Assembly (NCBI GenBank): GCA_963715575.1
Contig: OY970250.1
Span: 2,666,001-2,730,000 of the forward strand
Direction of reading: 5' to 3'
Length of the DNA: 64,000 bases
Origin: AC-32 sp963715575
GTDB lineage: Bacteria > Actinomycetota > Thermoleophilia > Gaiellales > Gaiellaceae
The notes under the pieces are model-generated. The model was not told the origin of the DNA and searched no databases. It saw only the letters and a program-made list of their open reading frames with translations. This document shows, in pieces, positions 43,710 through 51,776 of this stretch. The translations under genes and the position numbers were made by a program. The first letter of the stretch is position 1, and every line of letters starts with the position of its first letter.

Positions 43710-43804
43710 CTCACCCCCAAATTGGATGCCTTGTGCGAGCGCGCTTTTACCCGCGCAATCCCCCGGTGGAAACATCGCGTCCGAATTCCGTTCCGCATTT
43801 CGTC

Positions 43805-43822
43805 ATTGATTGACGAATCAAT
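43805..43822. repeat. AT-rich perfect inverted repeat, candidate operator
   Basis: ATTGATT (43805-43811), GACG, AATCAAT (43816-43822): a 7-bp perfect inverted repeat with a 4-bp spacer, in the 215-bp region between the divergent secreted-protein gene and corA. Its base composition stands out strongly from the surroundings. The regulator is not known. Confidence 0.5.
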
Positions 43823-43924
43823 CACGCCGCTACCTGCTTGAGCAGAGCGATTGGGGTTGCCGGCAGGGCTTTCCGGGTACCATGGCGAACTCTGCGATGA
43901 GAGTCGACGACCCCCTCAGTCCCG

Positions 43925-44911
43925 GTGCCGAGCCTGCCCCGCATCAAGCGCACGAGACCTCGCACGCAGGGCGGGGACGTCCAGCCGCGGCCTGAGCCGC
44001 GCCTCCAGGAGCTCCACGCCCACGGCCTGACCTGGATCCACCTCGACGCGCCCACGCTCGAGGAGGCCACCCTGCTCGTCGAGCGCTTCGGCTGGCACCC
44101 GCTCGACCTCGAGGACGTGCTCTCGCGCCGCCAGCGGCCGAAGGTGGACGAGTACCCGGACTACCTGTTCGGCGTCCTCCACTTCCCGGTCTACGACAAG
44201 GCGATCCAGCGCCTGAACGCGGCCGAGCTCGACCTGTTCGTGGGCAACGGCTACCTCGTCACGCTGCCGACCGTCGAGCTGCTGCCGGTCACGCGCCTCT
44301 TCGCGCGCTGCCAGGAAGACGACGAGCTGCGCGACCAGCTGTTCTCGAAGGGGTCGGGCTACCTGCTCTACCACATCCTCGACGACCTCTTCGACTACTG
44401 CTTCCCGATCCTCGACAAGATCGGCCACAAGCTCGACTCGATCGAGGACGACATGTTCGAGAAGCGCGCCGAGGAGGTCGTGCGCGACCTCTCGAACGTG
44501 AAGCAGGAGATCATCTCGTTCCGCAAGATCATCAAGCCCGAGCGCTCGACGCTGCGCGTGCTCGAGCGCCAGATCGAGCGCTTCCTCCCCGAGCAGCTCG
44601 AGCTCTACTTCGACGACATCGTCGACGCCAGCGAGCGGATCTGGGACCTGCTCGACAACTTCAAGGAGGTCGTCGAGGCCCTCGAGGACACGAACGAGTC
44701 GGTCATCTCGCACCGCCAGAACGACGTCTTGCGGATCCTGACCGTCGTCAGCGTCGTGCTCCTGCCGCTGACCCTGATCACCGGCATCTTCGGCATGAAC
44801 GTGCACTTCCCCGGCTTCGAGACCGCGACCGCCTTCTGGGCGATCGCCGGCTTCATGCTCGGCCTCGCCGTCGGCCTGATCGCGTTCTTCCGCTACAAGC
44901 GCTGGCTCTAG
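43925..44911 (+). CDS. corA: CorA-family magnesium/cobalt transporter
   Basis: 328-aa inner-membrane channel. The N-terminal cytoplasmic domain reads LHAHGLTWIHLDAPTLEEATLLVERFGWHPLDLEDVLS, followed by the long stalk helix. Two C-terminal transmembrane helices flank the signature GIFGMN (VVLLPLTLITGIFGMNVHFPG and AIAGFMLGLAVGLIAFF), ending RYKRWL. The GTG at 43925 was used; a start slightly further in is possible as the first 25 residues are basic and not conserved-looking. Confidence 0.93.
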   Translation: MPSLPRIKRTRPRTQGGDVQPRPEPRLQELHAHGLTWIHLDAPTLEEATLLVERFGWHPLDLEDVLSRRQRPKVDEYPDYLFGVLHFPVYDKAIQRLNAAELDLFVGNGYLVTLPTVELLPVTRLFARCQEDDELRDQLFSKGSGYLLYHILDDLFDYCFPILDKIGHKLDSIEDDMFEKRAEEVVRDLSNVKQEIISFRKIIKPERSTLRVLERQIERFLPEQLELYFDDIVDASERIWDLLDNFKEVVEALEDTNESVISHRQNDVLRILTVVSVVLLPLTLITGIFGMNVHFPGFETATAFWAIAGFMLGLAVGLIAFFRYKRWL

Positions 44912-44928
44912 CTGCCGATAAGGGGATC

Positions 44929-45008
44929 GGAGCCGGGGCACCGACACCTCCCTCCGTCGGTCGGGACGTCGGCTGTGCCGCAGAGCCTCGGCGTCTCGCC
45001 CCGGCTCC
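44929..45008. other. Structured convergent intergenic element (three-way-junction fold)
   Basis: An 11-bp perfect stem GGAGCCGGGGC (44929-44939) / GCCCCGGCTCC (44998-45008) encloses two hairpins: ACCGAC / GTCGGT (44940-44945 with 44956-44961) and GACG..GGCT / AGCC..CGTC (44965-44974 with 44984-44995). It lies between convergent corA and the L,D-transpeptidase gene and reaches into the latter's stop codon. It may be a terminator for both, or a structured RNA. Confidence 0.6.
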
Positions 45009-45955
45009 TATGCGTCGATGATGAAGACCGGCGTCCCGGTGCGGACGTGGTCGAACAGCCACTCGGCGTCCGGGATTCGCATGCGGATGCAGCCGTGCGA
45101 GGCCGAGTAGCCGATCGAGGCCGCGTCGGGCGTGCCGTGCATGCCGACGCCCGAGGCGTCGAGACCCATCCAGCGCGTACCGAGCGGGTTGCCCGGGCCC
45201 GGCGGGATCGGCTTCAGGCCCTTCGCCCAGTCGGAATCCGGCGGGCGCCACCAGGGGTTGCGCTGCATGTCGACCACGTGCCAGTCGCCGAGCGGCGTCG
45301 GGTAGATCGACTGGCCGGTCGCGACGCCGAAGGTACGCCAGGGCTTTTCGCCCTTGTAGAGGTGCAGCTCGTTCGAGCCGCGGTAGATCACGACCACCGC
45401 GCCGAAGGTGTTCGCGCTCACCGACGGCGCGACGGTGCGTGCGGCCGGATGCACGGACTGCGGCCGGCGCGCGATCGCCAGCAGACCCTCGATCCGCTGC
45501 GCCGTCTTGACGCGGTTCAGCTCGAGGCCGGGCTTGCCGGGCTCGATCACGGGCCTCCGCCCCTGCAGGCTGGCGGTCGCGTCGACCGGCTCGATCGAGA
45601 GCCGCCCGTCGAGCGCGCGGACGTAGCGCTTGATCGCGTCCGCATCGACGTCGGTCCGCAGCGCGAGGTGCTCGTTCGGCTTCGCGCGCAGCACGCGCTG
45701 CACGGCCCAGTCGGCGTCCACGCTCGCGTCGAAGACCGAGGGCCGCACCGTCCAGTGCTTGCCGTAGAAGACGAAGCGAAGCGGCCGGTTGTACCACCAC
45801 GTGACCGCGTTCCGGGCCTGCTCGGAGGTGAGCCCGCCCACGCGCACGCCGCCGATCTGGACGCCGGCGGGGACGACCTTCATGCGCTGGGCACTCGGGG
45901 CGGCGGCTCCGGAAGCGACCGCTGCGACAACCAGCAGGAAGACGAACCGCTTCAC
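45008..45955 (-). CDS. L,D-transpeptidase (YkuD domain)
   Basis: 315-aa secreted enzyme that forms 3-3 peptidoglycan cross-links or attaches proteins. A signal peptide (FVFLLVVAAVASGAAAPSA, residues 4-22) is followed by a peptidoglycan-binding-like region (about 30-180) and the YkuD domain: HLYKGEKPWRTFGVATGQ, then HGTPDAASIGYSASHGCIRMR with catalytic Cys289. GTG start at 45955 lies 7 nt after TAAACT (45963-45968), so the mRNA is probably leaderless. Divergent from the HIT gene. Confidence 0.9.
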   Translation of the reverse strand: MKRFVFLLVVAAVASGAAAPSAQRMKVVPAGVQIGGVRVGGLTSEQARNAVTWWYNRPLRFVFYGKHWTVRPSVFDASVDADWAVQRVLRAKPNEHLALRTDVDADAIKRYVRALDGRLSIEPVDATASLQGRRPVIEPGKPGLELNRVKTAQRIEGLLAIARRPQSVHPAARTVAPSVSANTFGAVVVIYRGSNELHLYKGEKPWRTFGVATGQSIYPTPLGDWHVVDMQRNPWWRPPDSDWAKGLKPIPPGPGNPLGTRWMGLDASGVGMHGTPDAASIGYSASHGCIRMRIPDAEWLFDHVRTGTPVFIIDA

Positions 45956-45962
45956 CTGCAGG

Positions 45963-45995
45963 AGTTTAGGCCCTCCGCAGGCCGGACGGTAGGCT
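45963..45995. promoter_or_regulatory. Divergent leaderless promoters (L,D-transpeptidase / HIT gene)
   Basis: Minus-strand -10 TAAACT (45963-45968) lies 7 nt before the GTG at 45955; plus-strand -10 TAGGCT (45990-45995) lies 7 nt before the ATG at 46003. Neither gene has a Shine-Dalgarno in the remaining space. Confidence 0.5.
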
Positions 45996-46002
45996 CGGCG
46001 TC

Positions 46003-46488
46003 ATGGCCAAGCAGCTCTGGGCGCCCTGGCGGCTCGAGTACATCAAGCAGGCCGGCGAGCAGCCCGGCTGCGTCTTCTGCGACGCGGCCACCGGCGACGA
46101 CGAGAAACGGCTGGTCGTCCACCGCGGCGAGCTCGCGTTCGTGCTGTTGAACAAGTTCCCCTACTCGAGCGGTCATCTGATGGTCGCCCCCCACCGGCAC
46201 GTCGGCGAGCTTGCCGGGCTGACGGGCGACGAGGCGCTGGAGATCCACCGGCTCGCGGTCGAGGGCGTTTCCGCGCTCGGTGAGGTGTACGGCCCGGAGG
46301 GCCACAACCTCGGCTGGAACCTCGGCCGCGTCGCCGGCGCCGGCGTTGTCGATCACATTCATCTGCACGTCGTCCCCCGTTGGGCAGGTGACACGAACTT
46401 CATGCCCGTCCTCGCAGACGTGAAGGTGCTCCCTGAGCACCTGCTCGAAACGCGCCGGCGGCTGGTCGAAGCCTGGCCGGAACGCTAG
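46003..46488 (+). CDS. HIT-family nucleotide hydrolase/phosphorylase
   Basis: 161-aa histidine-triad protein with HIHLHVVPRW as the catalytic triad and the mycobacterial-type N-terminus LWAPWRLEYIKQA...GCVFCDA. The WAPWR opening and NKFPYSSGHLMVAP are shared with the Ap4A phosphorylase Rv2613c. It therefore probably splits diadenosine tetraphosphate or similar nucleotides. Its 3' end overlaps the convergent reductase gene by four bases. Confidence 0.87.
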   Translation: MAKQLWAPWRLEYIKQAGEQPGCVFCDAATGDDEKRLVVHRGELAFVLLNKFPYSSGHLMVAPHRHVGELAGLTGDEALEIHRLAVEGVSALGEVYGPEGHNLGWNLGRVAGAGVVDHIHLHVVPRWAGDTNFMPVLADVKVLPEHLLETRRRLVEAWPER

Positions 46489-47042
46489 CTGGGTACGCGA
46501 TAGTGCAGGTGGACCGCGCCGCTCCCGAAGCGGCGCTCGTCCAGCAACTCGAGTCGGGCGCTCACTCCCTCGCCGAGGAACCGCCTGCCGCCTCCGACCA
46601 GCACCGGCACCACGAACAGGTGGAGCTCGTCGACGAGCCCCGCACGTACCGCCTGGCTCGCGAGCTCGGCGGCGCCGATGCTGAGGTCCGAGCTCGCCTC
46701 CGCCTTCAGGTCTCGAACAGCCGCGGCGTCGAACGATCGCTCGATCCGCGTCCGTGAGCTCGTCACCTTCTCCAGCGTCCTCGAGAAGACGATCTTGTCC
46801 GTCGCGCGCCAGATCTCCGCGTAATCGCGCACCTCCGGAGGCTCCTCTTCCAGAGCGAAGGTCTCCCAGACCGCCATCGTCTCGTACATGCGACGCCCGT
46901 AGAGATACGTGCCGATCCGCCGCTCGAGCTCGTTCACGAACGCATGTAGCTCCTCGTCCGGCGCCGCCCAGTCGAAGTTGCCCTCATCGTCGGCCACGTA
47001 TCCGTCGAGCGACGCGATCGCCGCGTAGACGAGCTTGCTCAC
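46485..47042 (-). CDS. Dihydrofolate-reductase/RibD-C-like oxidoreductase
   Basis: 185-aa protein of the RibD C-terminal/DHFR-like fold: KLVYAAIASLDGYVADDEGNFDWA at the N-terminus, YLYGRRMYETM, then DLSIGAAELASQAVRAGLVDELHLFVVPVLVGGGRRFL. These are NADPH-binding family landmarks. The substrate is unknown; many actinobacteria hold several paralogues. It is coupled to hemL by a four-base overlap. Confidence 0.85.
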   Translation of the reverse strand: MSKLVYAAIASLDGYVADDEGNFDWAAPDEELHAFVNELERRIGTYLYGRRMYETMAVWETFALEEEPPEVRDYAEIWRATDKIVFSRTLEKVTSSRTRIERSFDAAAVRDLKAEASSDLSIGAAELASQAVRAGLVDELHLFVVPVLVGGGRRFLGEGVSARLELLDERRFGSGAVHLHYRVPS

Positions 47043-48199
47043 GCGAAGAACTCCGCAACCGAATCGATCGTGCGGTCGATCTCCTCGTCGCCGTGGGCCG
47101 TCGAGAGGAACATCGCCTCGTTCTGGCTCGGGGCGAGGTAGATGCCGCGCTCGAGCAGGTGGCGGAAGAGCGCGGGGTAGTCGTCGACGAACAGGGTCGC
47201 CATCGCGCCCACGCGTTCGAAGCGGCCGTACTCTCCGAACGCGTCCAGCCGTCGGCCCTTCGCTTCGAGCAGCTCGTAGACCGCCGGTGTCAGGCGCCTC
47301 AACACGGTCAGGCCCGCGGCGGTCGCGAGCGGGTTTCCGGAGAGCGTGCCCGCCTGGTAGACATCGCCGGCCGGGGCCAGACGTTCCATCAGCTCGGCGC
47401 GGCCACCGAAGGCCGCCAGCGGGAGGCCGCCGCCGACGATCTTGCCGAGCACGGTCAGATCCGGCAGCACGCCGAAGCGCTCCTGCGCCCCGCCGCGCGC
47501 GACGCGGAAGCCGGTGATCACCTCGTCGAAGACGAGCAGCGCGCCGCTCGCATCGCAGAGCCGGCGCAGGCCCTCGAGGAAGCCCTCGGCCGGCGGGACG
47601 ACGCCCATGTTCCCGGCGACCGGCTCGACGAAGACGCAGGCCGCGCCCTCGATTTCGCGCTCGACCGCCTCGAGGTCATTGTAGTCGACCACGCGACCCT
47701 CTCCCCCGGTCTCGAGCCGGAGCGTGCGCACGCCCGAGCCGGCCTCGGACAGGAACGGGTCGGCGTGACCGTGGTAGTTGCCGCGGAAACGCACGAACGG
47801 CTCGCGCCCGGTCGCCGCGCGGGCCAGCCGCAGCGCGGTCATCGCCGCCTCGGTGCCCGACGAGACCAGCCGCACCATCTCCACCGATGGCACCGCGCCG
47901 ACGATCTCCTCCGCCAGCTCGACCTCGCGCTCGGTGGCGGTGCCGAAGCTCGTCCCCCCACGCGCGGCCGCGACCACCGCCTCGACCGTCTCCGGGTCGG
48001 CGTGCCCGAAGATCAGCGGCCCCCAAGAGAGCACCCAATCCAGGTAGCGCCGGCCCTCGGCGTCCTCGAGGTACGGGCCATCGCCACGCGCCGCGAACAG
48101 CGGCTCGTCGAGCCCGACCGCCTTCATCGCGCGCACCGGCGAGTTGACGCCACCGGGGATCACCTTCAGCGCCCGGGCGTAGAGCTCGGCCGAGCTCAC
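47039..48199 (-). CDS. hemL: Glutamate-1-semialdehyde 2,1-aminomutase
   Basis: 386-aa PLP enzyme converting glutamate-1-semialdehyde to 5-aminolevulinate. Landmarks: VIPGGVNSPVRA at the N-terminus, SSGTEAAMTALRLARA, YHGHADPFL, VFDEVITGFRVARGGAQ, and the PLP lysine in VLGKIVGGGLPLAAFGG. It is shorter than the usual 430 aa, with a reduced loop after SGVRTL and a trimmed C-terminus. GTG start overlaps the hemA stop (GTGA). Confidence 0.94.
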   Translation of the reverse strand: MSSAELYARALKVIPGGVNSPVRAMKAVGLDEPLFAARGDGPYLEDAEGRRYLDWVLSWGPLIFGHADPETVEAVVAAARGGTSFGTATEREVELAEEIVGAVPSVEMVRLVSSGTEAAMTALRLARAATGREPFVRFRGNYHGHADPFLSEAGSGVRTLRLETGGEGRVVDYNDLEAVEREIEGAACVFVEPVAGNMGVVPPAEGFLEGLRRLCDASGALLVFDEVITGFRVARGGAQERFGVLPDLTVLGKIVGGGLPLAAFGGRAELMERLAPAGDVYQAGTLSGNPLATAAGLTVLRRLTPAVYELLEAKGRRLDAFGEYGRFERVGAMATLFVDDYPALFRHLLERGIYLAPSQNEAMFLSTAHGDEEIDRTIDSVAEFFA

Positions 48200-49401
48200 T
48201 CGTCGTCGCGCAGGGCGAAGAGGTCGCGCAACGGCTCCGAGCCGGCCTCCTTGGCTCGGACGGTCGGCGCGTGCAGGAGCTTGTTTACGATCTGCGTGGT
48301 CAGCGTCTCGACGGTCTCGCGCTCGCGCGGCGAGAGCTCGGACAGCCGCGAGCCCGCGCGCGCCAGCTCCTCGGAGCGGATCTCCTCGGCGCGCATGCGG
48401 AGGTCGCGGATCGCCTCGGCCGCGTCGCGGGAGCGGCGCCACTCGGCGAAGCGCGCGGCCTCCTCGGCCACGATCGCCTCCGCCTCGCGGACGTCCTCCT
48501 CGCGGCCGACGAGCCCTTCGCCGAGCGCGTCGATGTCGAACAGCGTGCAGCCGTCGAGCTCGCCGATCGCCGGGTCGAGGTCACGCGGAACGGCAACGTC
48601 CACGAGCACGAGCGGTTTCTCGCGCGGACGCACCGCCTCGGCGTGGAGGATCGGGTACGGGCAACGGGTGGCCGAGATGACCAGGTCGGCCTCCGGCAGC
48701 TCGACCGCCACCGCGTCGAACGCGGCAGCGCGGCCACCCACGCGCTCGGCGAGATCCTGCGCGCTCTCGAGCGTGCGGCTCGAGATGACGACCTCCGCCC
48801 CACGCTCGCGCAGGTCGCGCGCCGCCAGCTCGCTCATCTTCCCGGCACCGAACAGCAACGCGAACTTGCCCTCGGCGCCGCTCAGCTCGCGCACGCCGAG
48901 CTCGACCGCGGAGGCCGCGACCGACTCCGGCAGCTCGTGCAGCTTCGCCTCGGTGCGGACGCGCTTGCCGGCGTGGAGCGCGTCCTCGAACAGGCGGTTC
49001 AGCAGCGCGCCGGTGGCACCGCGCGTGCGCGCCGACTCGTAGGCGTCTCGCACCTGGCCGAGGATCTGCGACTCACCCGGGACGAGCGAGTCGAGCCCGG
49101 CCGCGACGCGGAAGAGGTGCGAAACCGCCTCGCCGTCGTCCCAGCGGGCGAGCACTGCTTCGAGCTCGAGCCCCGAGCGTTCCTCCAGCTCTCGGCGCGC
49201 GTCGTCGGGGTCGCCGCCGAGCAGGTAGATCTCCGTCCGGTTGCAGGTCGAGAGCACGACCGCCTCGCCGAGCGCCTCGGCCAGCTCGGCCGCGTGGCCG
49301 TCCTGCAGGTAGAGGCGCTCCCGCACCTCGAGCGGCGCGTGGTGGTGCGACACCCCGAGCGCGAGCAGGCGCGCGGTTTCTGGCGTAGGCTCGGCGGGCA
49401 A
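48196..49401 (-). CDS. hemA: Glutamyl-tRNA reductase
   Basis: About 401-aa enzyme reducing glutamyl-tRNA to glutamate-1-semialdehyde, first step of haem synthesis by the C5 path. The catalytic cysteine lies in VLSTCNRTEIY, substrate contacts in SLVPGESQILGQVRDAY, and the NADPH motif in LLFGAGKMSELAARDLRERG. The TTG at 49401 was chosen because TAGCAT lies 10 nt upstream and it fits family length; the frame stays open to 49458. It is directly followed by hemL, without hemC or hemB. Confidence 0.92.
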   Translation of the reverse strand: MPAEPTPETARLLALGVSHHHAPLEVRERLYLQDGHAAELAEALGEAVVLSTCNRTEIYLLGGDPDDARRELEERSGLELEAVLARWDDGEAVSHLFRVAAGLDSLVPGESQILGQVRDAYESARTRGATGALLNRLFEDALHAGKRVRTEAKLHELPESVAASAVELGVRELSGAEGKFALLFGAGKMSELAARDLRERGAEVVISSRTLESAQDLAERVGGRAAAFDAVAVELPEADLVISATRCPYPILHAEAVRPREKPLVLVDVAVPRDLDPAIGELDGCTLFDIDALGEGLVGREEDVREAEAIVAEEAARFAEWRRSRDAAEAIRDLRMRAEEIRSEELARAGSRLSELSPRERETVETLTTQIVNKLLHAPTVRAKEAGSEPLRDLFALRDDE

Positions 49402-49431
49402 ACCGCCGACGATGCTATCGCGGAGAGGGAA

Positions 49432-49752
49432 ATGACCGACCCTGGACTCGACCTGCACGAGTGGGAGAGCCAGTGGGCGCAGCTGCAGGAGGACGCAGCC
49501 GACTCGCCCGAGGAGGCGCTACCGGAGATCGTCCGCCTGGTCAAGGCGATGCTGACCGACCGCGGCTTCGACCTCGAGAACCCGGTCGTCGTGGAGGACG
49601 AGAGCCGCGACGTCGTCGCCGACTTCTTCGCCGCCCGCGACATCGCGCGAGCGGCCGAGACGACGAAGGTCGACCAAGAGGACATCCAGACGGCGCTCGA
49701 CGATCTCGCTGAGATCCACGACTTCCTGGTCGAAGAGCGCGGCGCCCCGTAG
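49432..49752 (+). CDS. Small acidic conserved protein
   Basis: 106-aa acidic protein (DPGLDLHEWESQWAQLQEDAADSPEEALPEIVRLVKAMLTDRGFDLENPVV, then DIARAAETTKVDQEDIQTALDDLAEIHDFLVEE), mostly helical with no catalytic motif. ATG with GGAGAGGGAA directly upstream. It is divergent from hemA with a shared -10 region (TAGCAT/ATGCTA at 49412-49417). Family not recognised; possibly a regulatory or adaptor protein. Confidence 0.75.
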   Translation: MTDPGLDLHEWESQWAQLQEDAADSPEEALPEIVRLVKAMLTDRGFDLENPVVVEDESRDVVADFFAARDIARAAETTKVDQEDIQTALDDLAEIHDFLVEERGAP

Positions 49753-49758
49753 GGTCCG

Positions 49759-50508
49759 CTAGGCCTTTTCGACGCCTGCCTGTTCGATCTCGTCGGGGTC
49801 TGGCTTGCGGGCTACGGCGGCGTCTGCGACCTCGAGGAGCGTGCTGCCGCGCACCCGAATGTCGGCGAGCAGCTCTCGGCGCTCATCCTGGACGCGCTCG
49901 GTATCCGTCTGCAGCTCGCGCATCCTCGCCTCCGCCTGCTCGCGTAGCGCCTCAAGTTCCTCTTCCAGCTGCCGGCGACGCTTCTCGGCTTCGGCCTGCG
50001 AGCGGGTGCGGGTGCTTTCCGCCTCCTGTTGCGAGCGGGCGAGGATGTCTTCGCCATCGCTGCGTGCCTCGGCAAGCACCTTGTCGGCCTCCGCCTTGAT
50101 GGCGTCGGCCTCGGAGCTGATGTTCACGTGCAGCTCCGCTGCCTCGGTTTTCGCCCTGGAGACGATCTCCTCGGCTTCCTGGCGGGCGCTCGCGACGATC
50201 TCTTCGCCGGTATCGCGGGCGCGCTGCAGCAGTCCGCTGACCTGCTGCTCGGTCTGCTCGAGCGCGTGCGTCACCGCCGCCCGGGGCGAGGCGCTCACCT
50301 TGAGCTCCGCGATCACGCGGTTGACCCGCTTCACGTACGCCTCGACCGCGTCGCGGTCGTAGCCGCGCATCGCCACCGGAAAGGAGACGTTCAGGAGGTC
50401 CGCCGGCACGTGGTGCCTCGGCTCGCGAAAGCCCGGCTGCGATTCCGGCGCCGAAACCGGTTCGTCGGCCTGGCGTTCGTCGCTGCGCGAGGACGGCTCG
50501 TCGCGCAT
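49759..50508 (-). CDS. DivIVA-domain coiled-coil protein
   Basis: 249-aa protein. After a disordered, charged N-terminus of about 45 residues comes the DivIVA membrane-binding segment LLNVSFPVAMRGYDRDAVEAYVKRVNRVIAEL, then a very long coiled coil (residues about 90-225) with heptads such as QEAEEIVSRAKTEAAELH. DivIVA proteins recruit wall-synthesis or division machinery to curved membrane. The ATG at 50508 was chosen because the longer frame runs through the tRNA-Gly gene. Confidence 0.85.
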   Translation of the reverse strand: MRDEPSSRSDERQADEPVSAPESQPGFREPRHHVPADLLNVSFPVAMRGYDRDAVEAYVKRVNRVIAELKVSASPRAAVTHALEQTEQQVSGLLQRARDTGEEIVASARQEAEEIVSRAKTEAAELHVNISSEADAIKAEADKVLAEARSDGEDILARSQQEAESTRTRSQAEAEKRRRQLEEELEALREQAEARMRELQTDTERVQDERRELLADIRVRGSTLLEVADAAVARKPDPDEIEQAGVEKA

Positions 50509-50546
50509 GCCTGAAGTATGACGAAAGCGTCGCGAACCGCCAACGA

Positions 50547-50619
50547 AGCGGACGACGGGGATCGAACCCGCGACCCTCAGCTTGGGAAGCTGATGCTCTA
50601 CCAACTGAGCTACGTCCGC
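50547..50619 (-). tRNA. tRNA-Gly (anticodon CCC)
   Basis: 73-nt cloverleaf on the minus strand: acceptor GCGGACG / CGTCCGC, D-arm GCTC-AGTTGGTA-GAGC, anticodon stem TCAGC / GCTGA with loop TTCCCAA giving anticodon CCC, T-arm GCGGG-TTCGATC-CCCGT with one mismatch, discriminator T. CCA not encoded. Reads GGG codons. Lies 38 bases upstream of the DivIVA-like gene. Confidence 0.96.
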
Positions 50620-50739
50620 GTGCGGCCTAGGTTAGCCCAAGGACGACCGCGCACTACGTAGTTCCTGCGAGGCCCATTCCGCGTGTCCCGGATGGCGCGC
50701 GGGGGGCGAGCAGCGAGCATTGGGAGTGAGGTGAACGGC

Positions 50740-51717
50740 ATGATTTCGCCCTCGAACTCGCGGTGGGTCCGGCCTCGCGTCCTCGCTCTCGTGCTCGGCG
50801 GTTCGCTGCTTGTCCTTGCGCTCGCGGTACCTGGGAGCGCGCGGCGCTGGGCGGCGGCCCCCGCGGCGAAGGCTCGCAACGGCACGATTGCCTACGTCAG
50901 CTTGCGCGCGAAGAACCTGGCGACCTCGCTCTACGTGATGGCGCCGAACGGCACGAAGCAGCGACCGCTCGCCCACATCCGCAACGTCTTGACGCCAGCC
51001 TGGTCTCCGGACGGGAAGTGGCTGGTCTATACACAAGGCGTGCTCCACTGCTCCGGCGGTGAACTGCATCTCGTGCGAGCAGACGGCACCCACGCCCGCC
51101 GGTTGACGCACGACGCGAAGTGCTACGGCTACCCCGCCTGGTCTCCCGACGGCAAGCGGATCGCCTACGCGAGCTGGAGCCTCGCCCCCGGCGAGCTGCC
51201 AACGATCTGGACGATGAACCTCACCGGCACCGGTCGCCGCCAACTGAGGCGCGGGAGCACGGCGCCGGCCGACGATCCTGCCTGGTCGCCGGACGGGCGC
51301 ACGATCGCGTTCAGAGGCGGCTTTCCGCCGGCAATCTGGCTGATGGACGCCGACGGGGGAAACCTTCGTCAGCTGACGACACCCACGAAGAGCGAACAAG
51401 ACACCGACCCTTCCTGGTCGCCCACCGGGACGCGCATCGCCTTCAGCCGCCTCCATTCGGTCACCCGGGCCTGGCACTGGGACGTGTACGTGGTGAGCAG
51501 CGACGGAACCGGCCTGCGCGGGCTCACCGACCACTTCGCCCACCGGAACATTGCGCCCGACTGGTCTCCCGACGGCACCCGGATCGTCTTCGCCAGCGAT
51601 TTTTTCCATCGCGACTTGGGAGACATCTGGGTCATGAGGCCAGACGGAACGCATCGGACGCGGCTGACCCGTACGGGCCTGGACAACGAATCCCCGAGCT
51701 GGGCACCGCGGCGCTGA
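50740..51717 (+). CDS. Secreted TolB-like beta-propeller protein
   Basis: 325-aa protein with an N-terminal signal/membrane segment (VLALVLGGSLLVLALAV) and at least five PD40/TolB-type blades, each with a WSPDG core (PAWSPDGKWLVYT, PAWSPDGKRIAYA, PAWSPDGRTIAF, PSWSPTGTRIAF, PDWSPDGTRIVF). There is no TolB N-terminal domain and no Tol-Pal operon, so a role in protein binding outside the cell is more likely. The ATG at 50740 has GAGG upstream. A hairpin follows the gene. Confidence 0.82.
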   Translation: MISPSNSRWVRPRVLALVLGGSLLVLALAVPGSARRWAAAPAAKARNGTIAYVSLRAKNLATSLYVMAPNGTKQRPLAHIRNVLTPAWSPDGKWLVYTQGVLHCSGGELHLVRADGTHARRLTHDAKCYGYPAWSPDGKRIAYASWSLAPGELPTIWTMNLTGTGRRQLRRGSTAPADDPAWSPDGRTIAFRGGFPPAIWLMDADGGNLRQLTTPTKSEQDTDPSWSPTGTRIAFSRLHSVTRAWHWDVYVVSSDGTGLRGLTDHFAHRNIAPDWSPDGTRIVFASDFFHRDLGDIWVMRPDGTHRTRLTRTGLDNESPSWAPRR

Positions 51718-51724
51718 GGTAGCC

Positions 51725-51750
51725 GCGGCCGAAAGAGCGTCTTTCGCCGC
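51725..51750 (+). terminator. Hairpin terminator after the TolB-like gene
   Basis: CGAAAGA (51730-51736) pairs with TCTTTCG (51740-51746) over a 3-nt loop, extended by GCGG / CCGC with one bulged base. It starts 7 nt after the stop codon. No T-run. Confidence 0.5.
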
Positions 51751-51776
51751 GCCGTGACGGCTGGCAGGCTCGGGGC

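Noticed and set aside
39625..44900. Integrated element following tRNA-Arg
   Set aside because: No integrase, no repeat of the tRNA 3' end and ordinary genes such as corA follow; only mild base-composition change is seen.
44929..45008. c-di-AMP or Mg2+ riboswitch near corA
   Set aside because: The element lies downstream of both neighbouring genes and lacks the conserved blocks of those riboswitches.
47039..48199. hemL as a truncated pseudogene because it is about 40 aa short
   Set aside because: All PLP and substrate motifs are present in frame; the shortness comes from compact loops.
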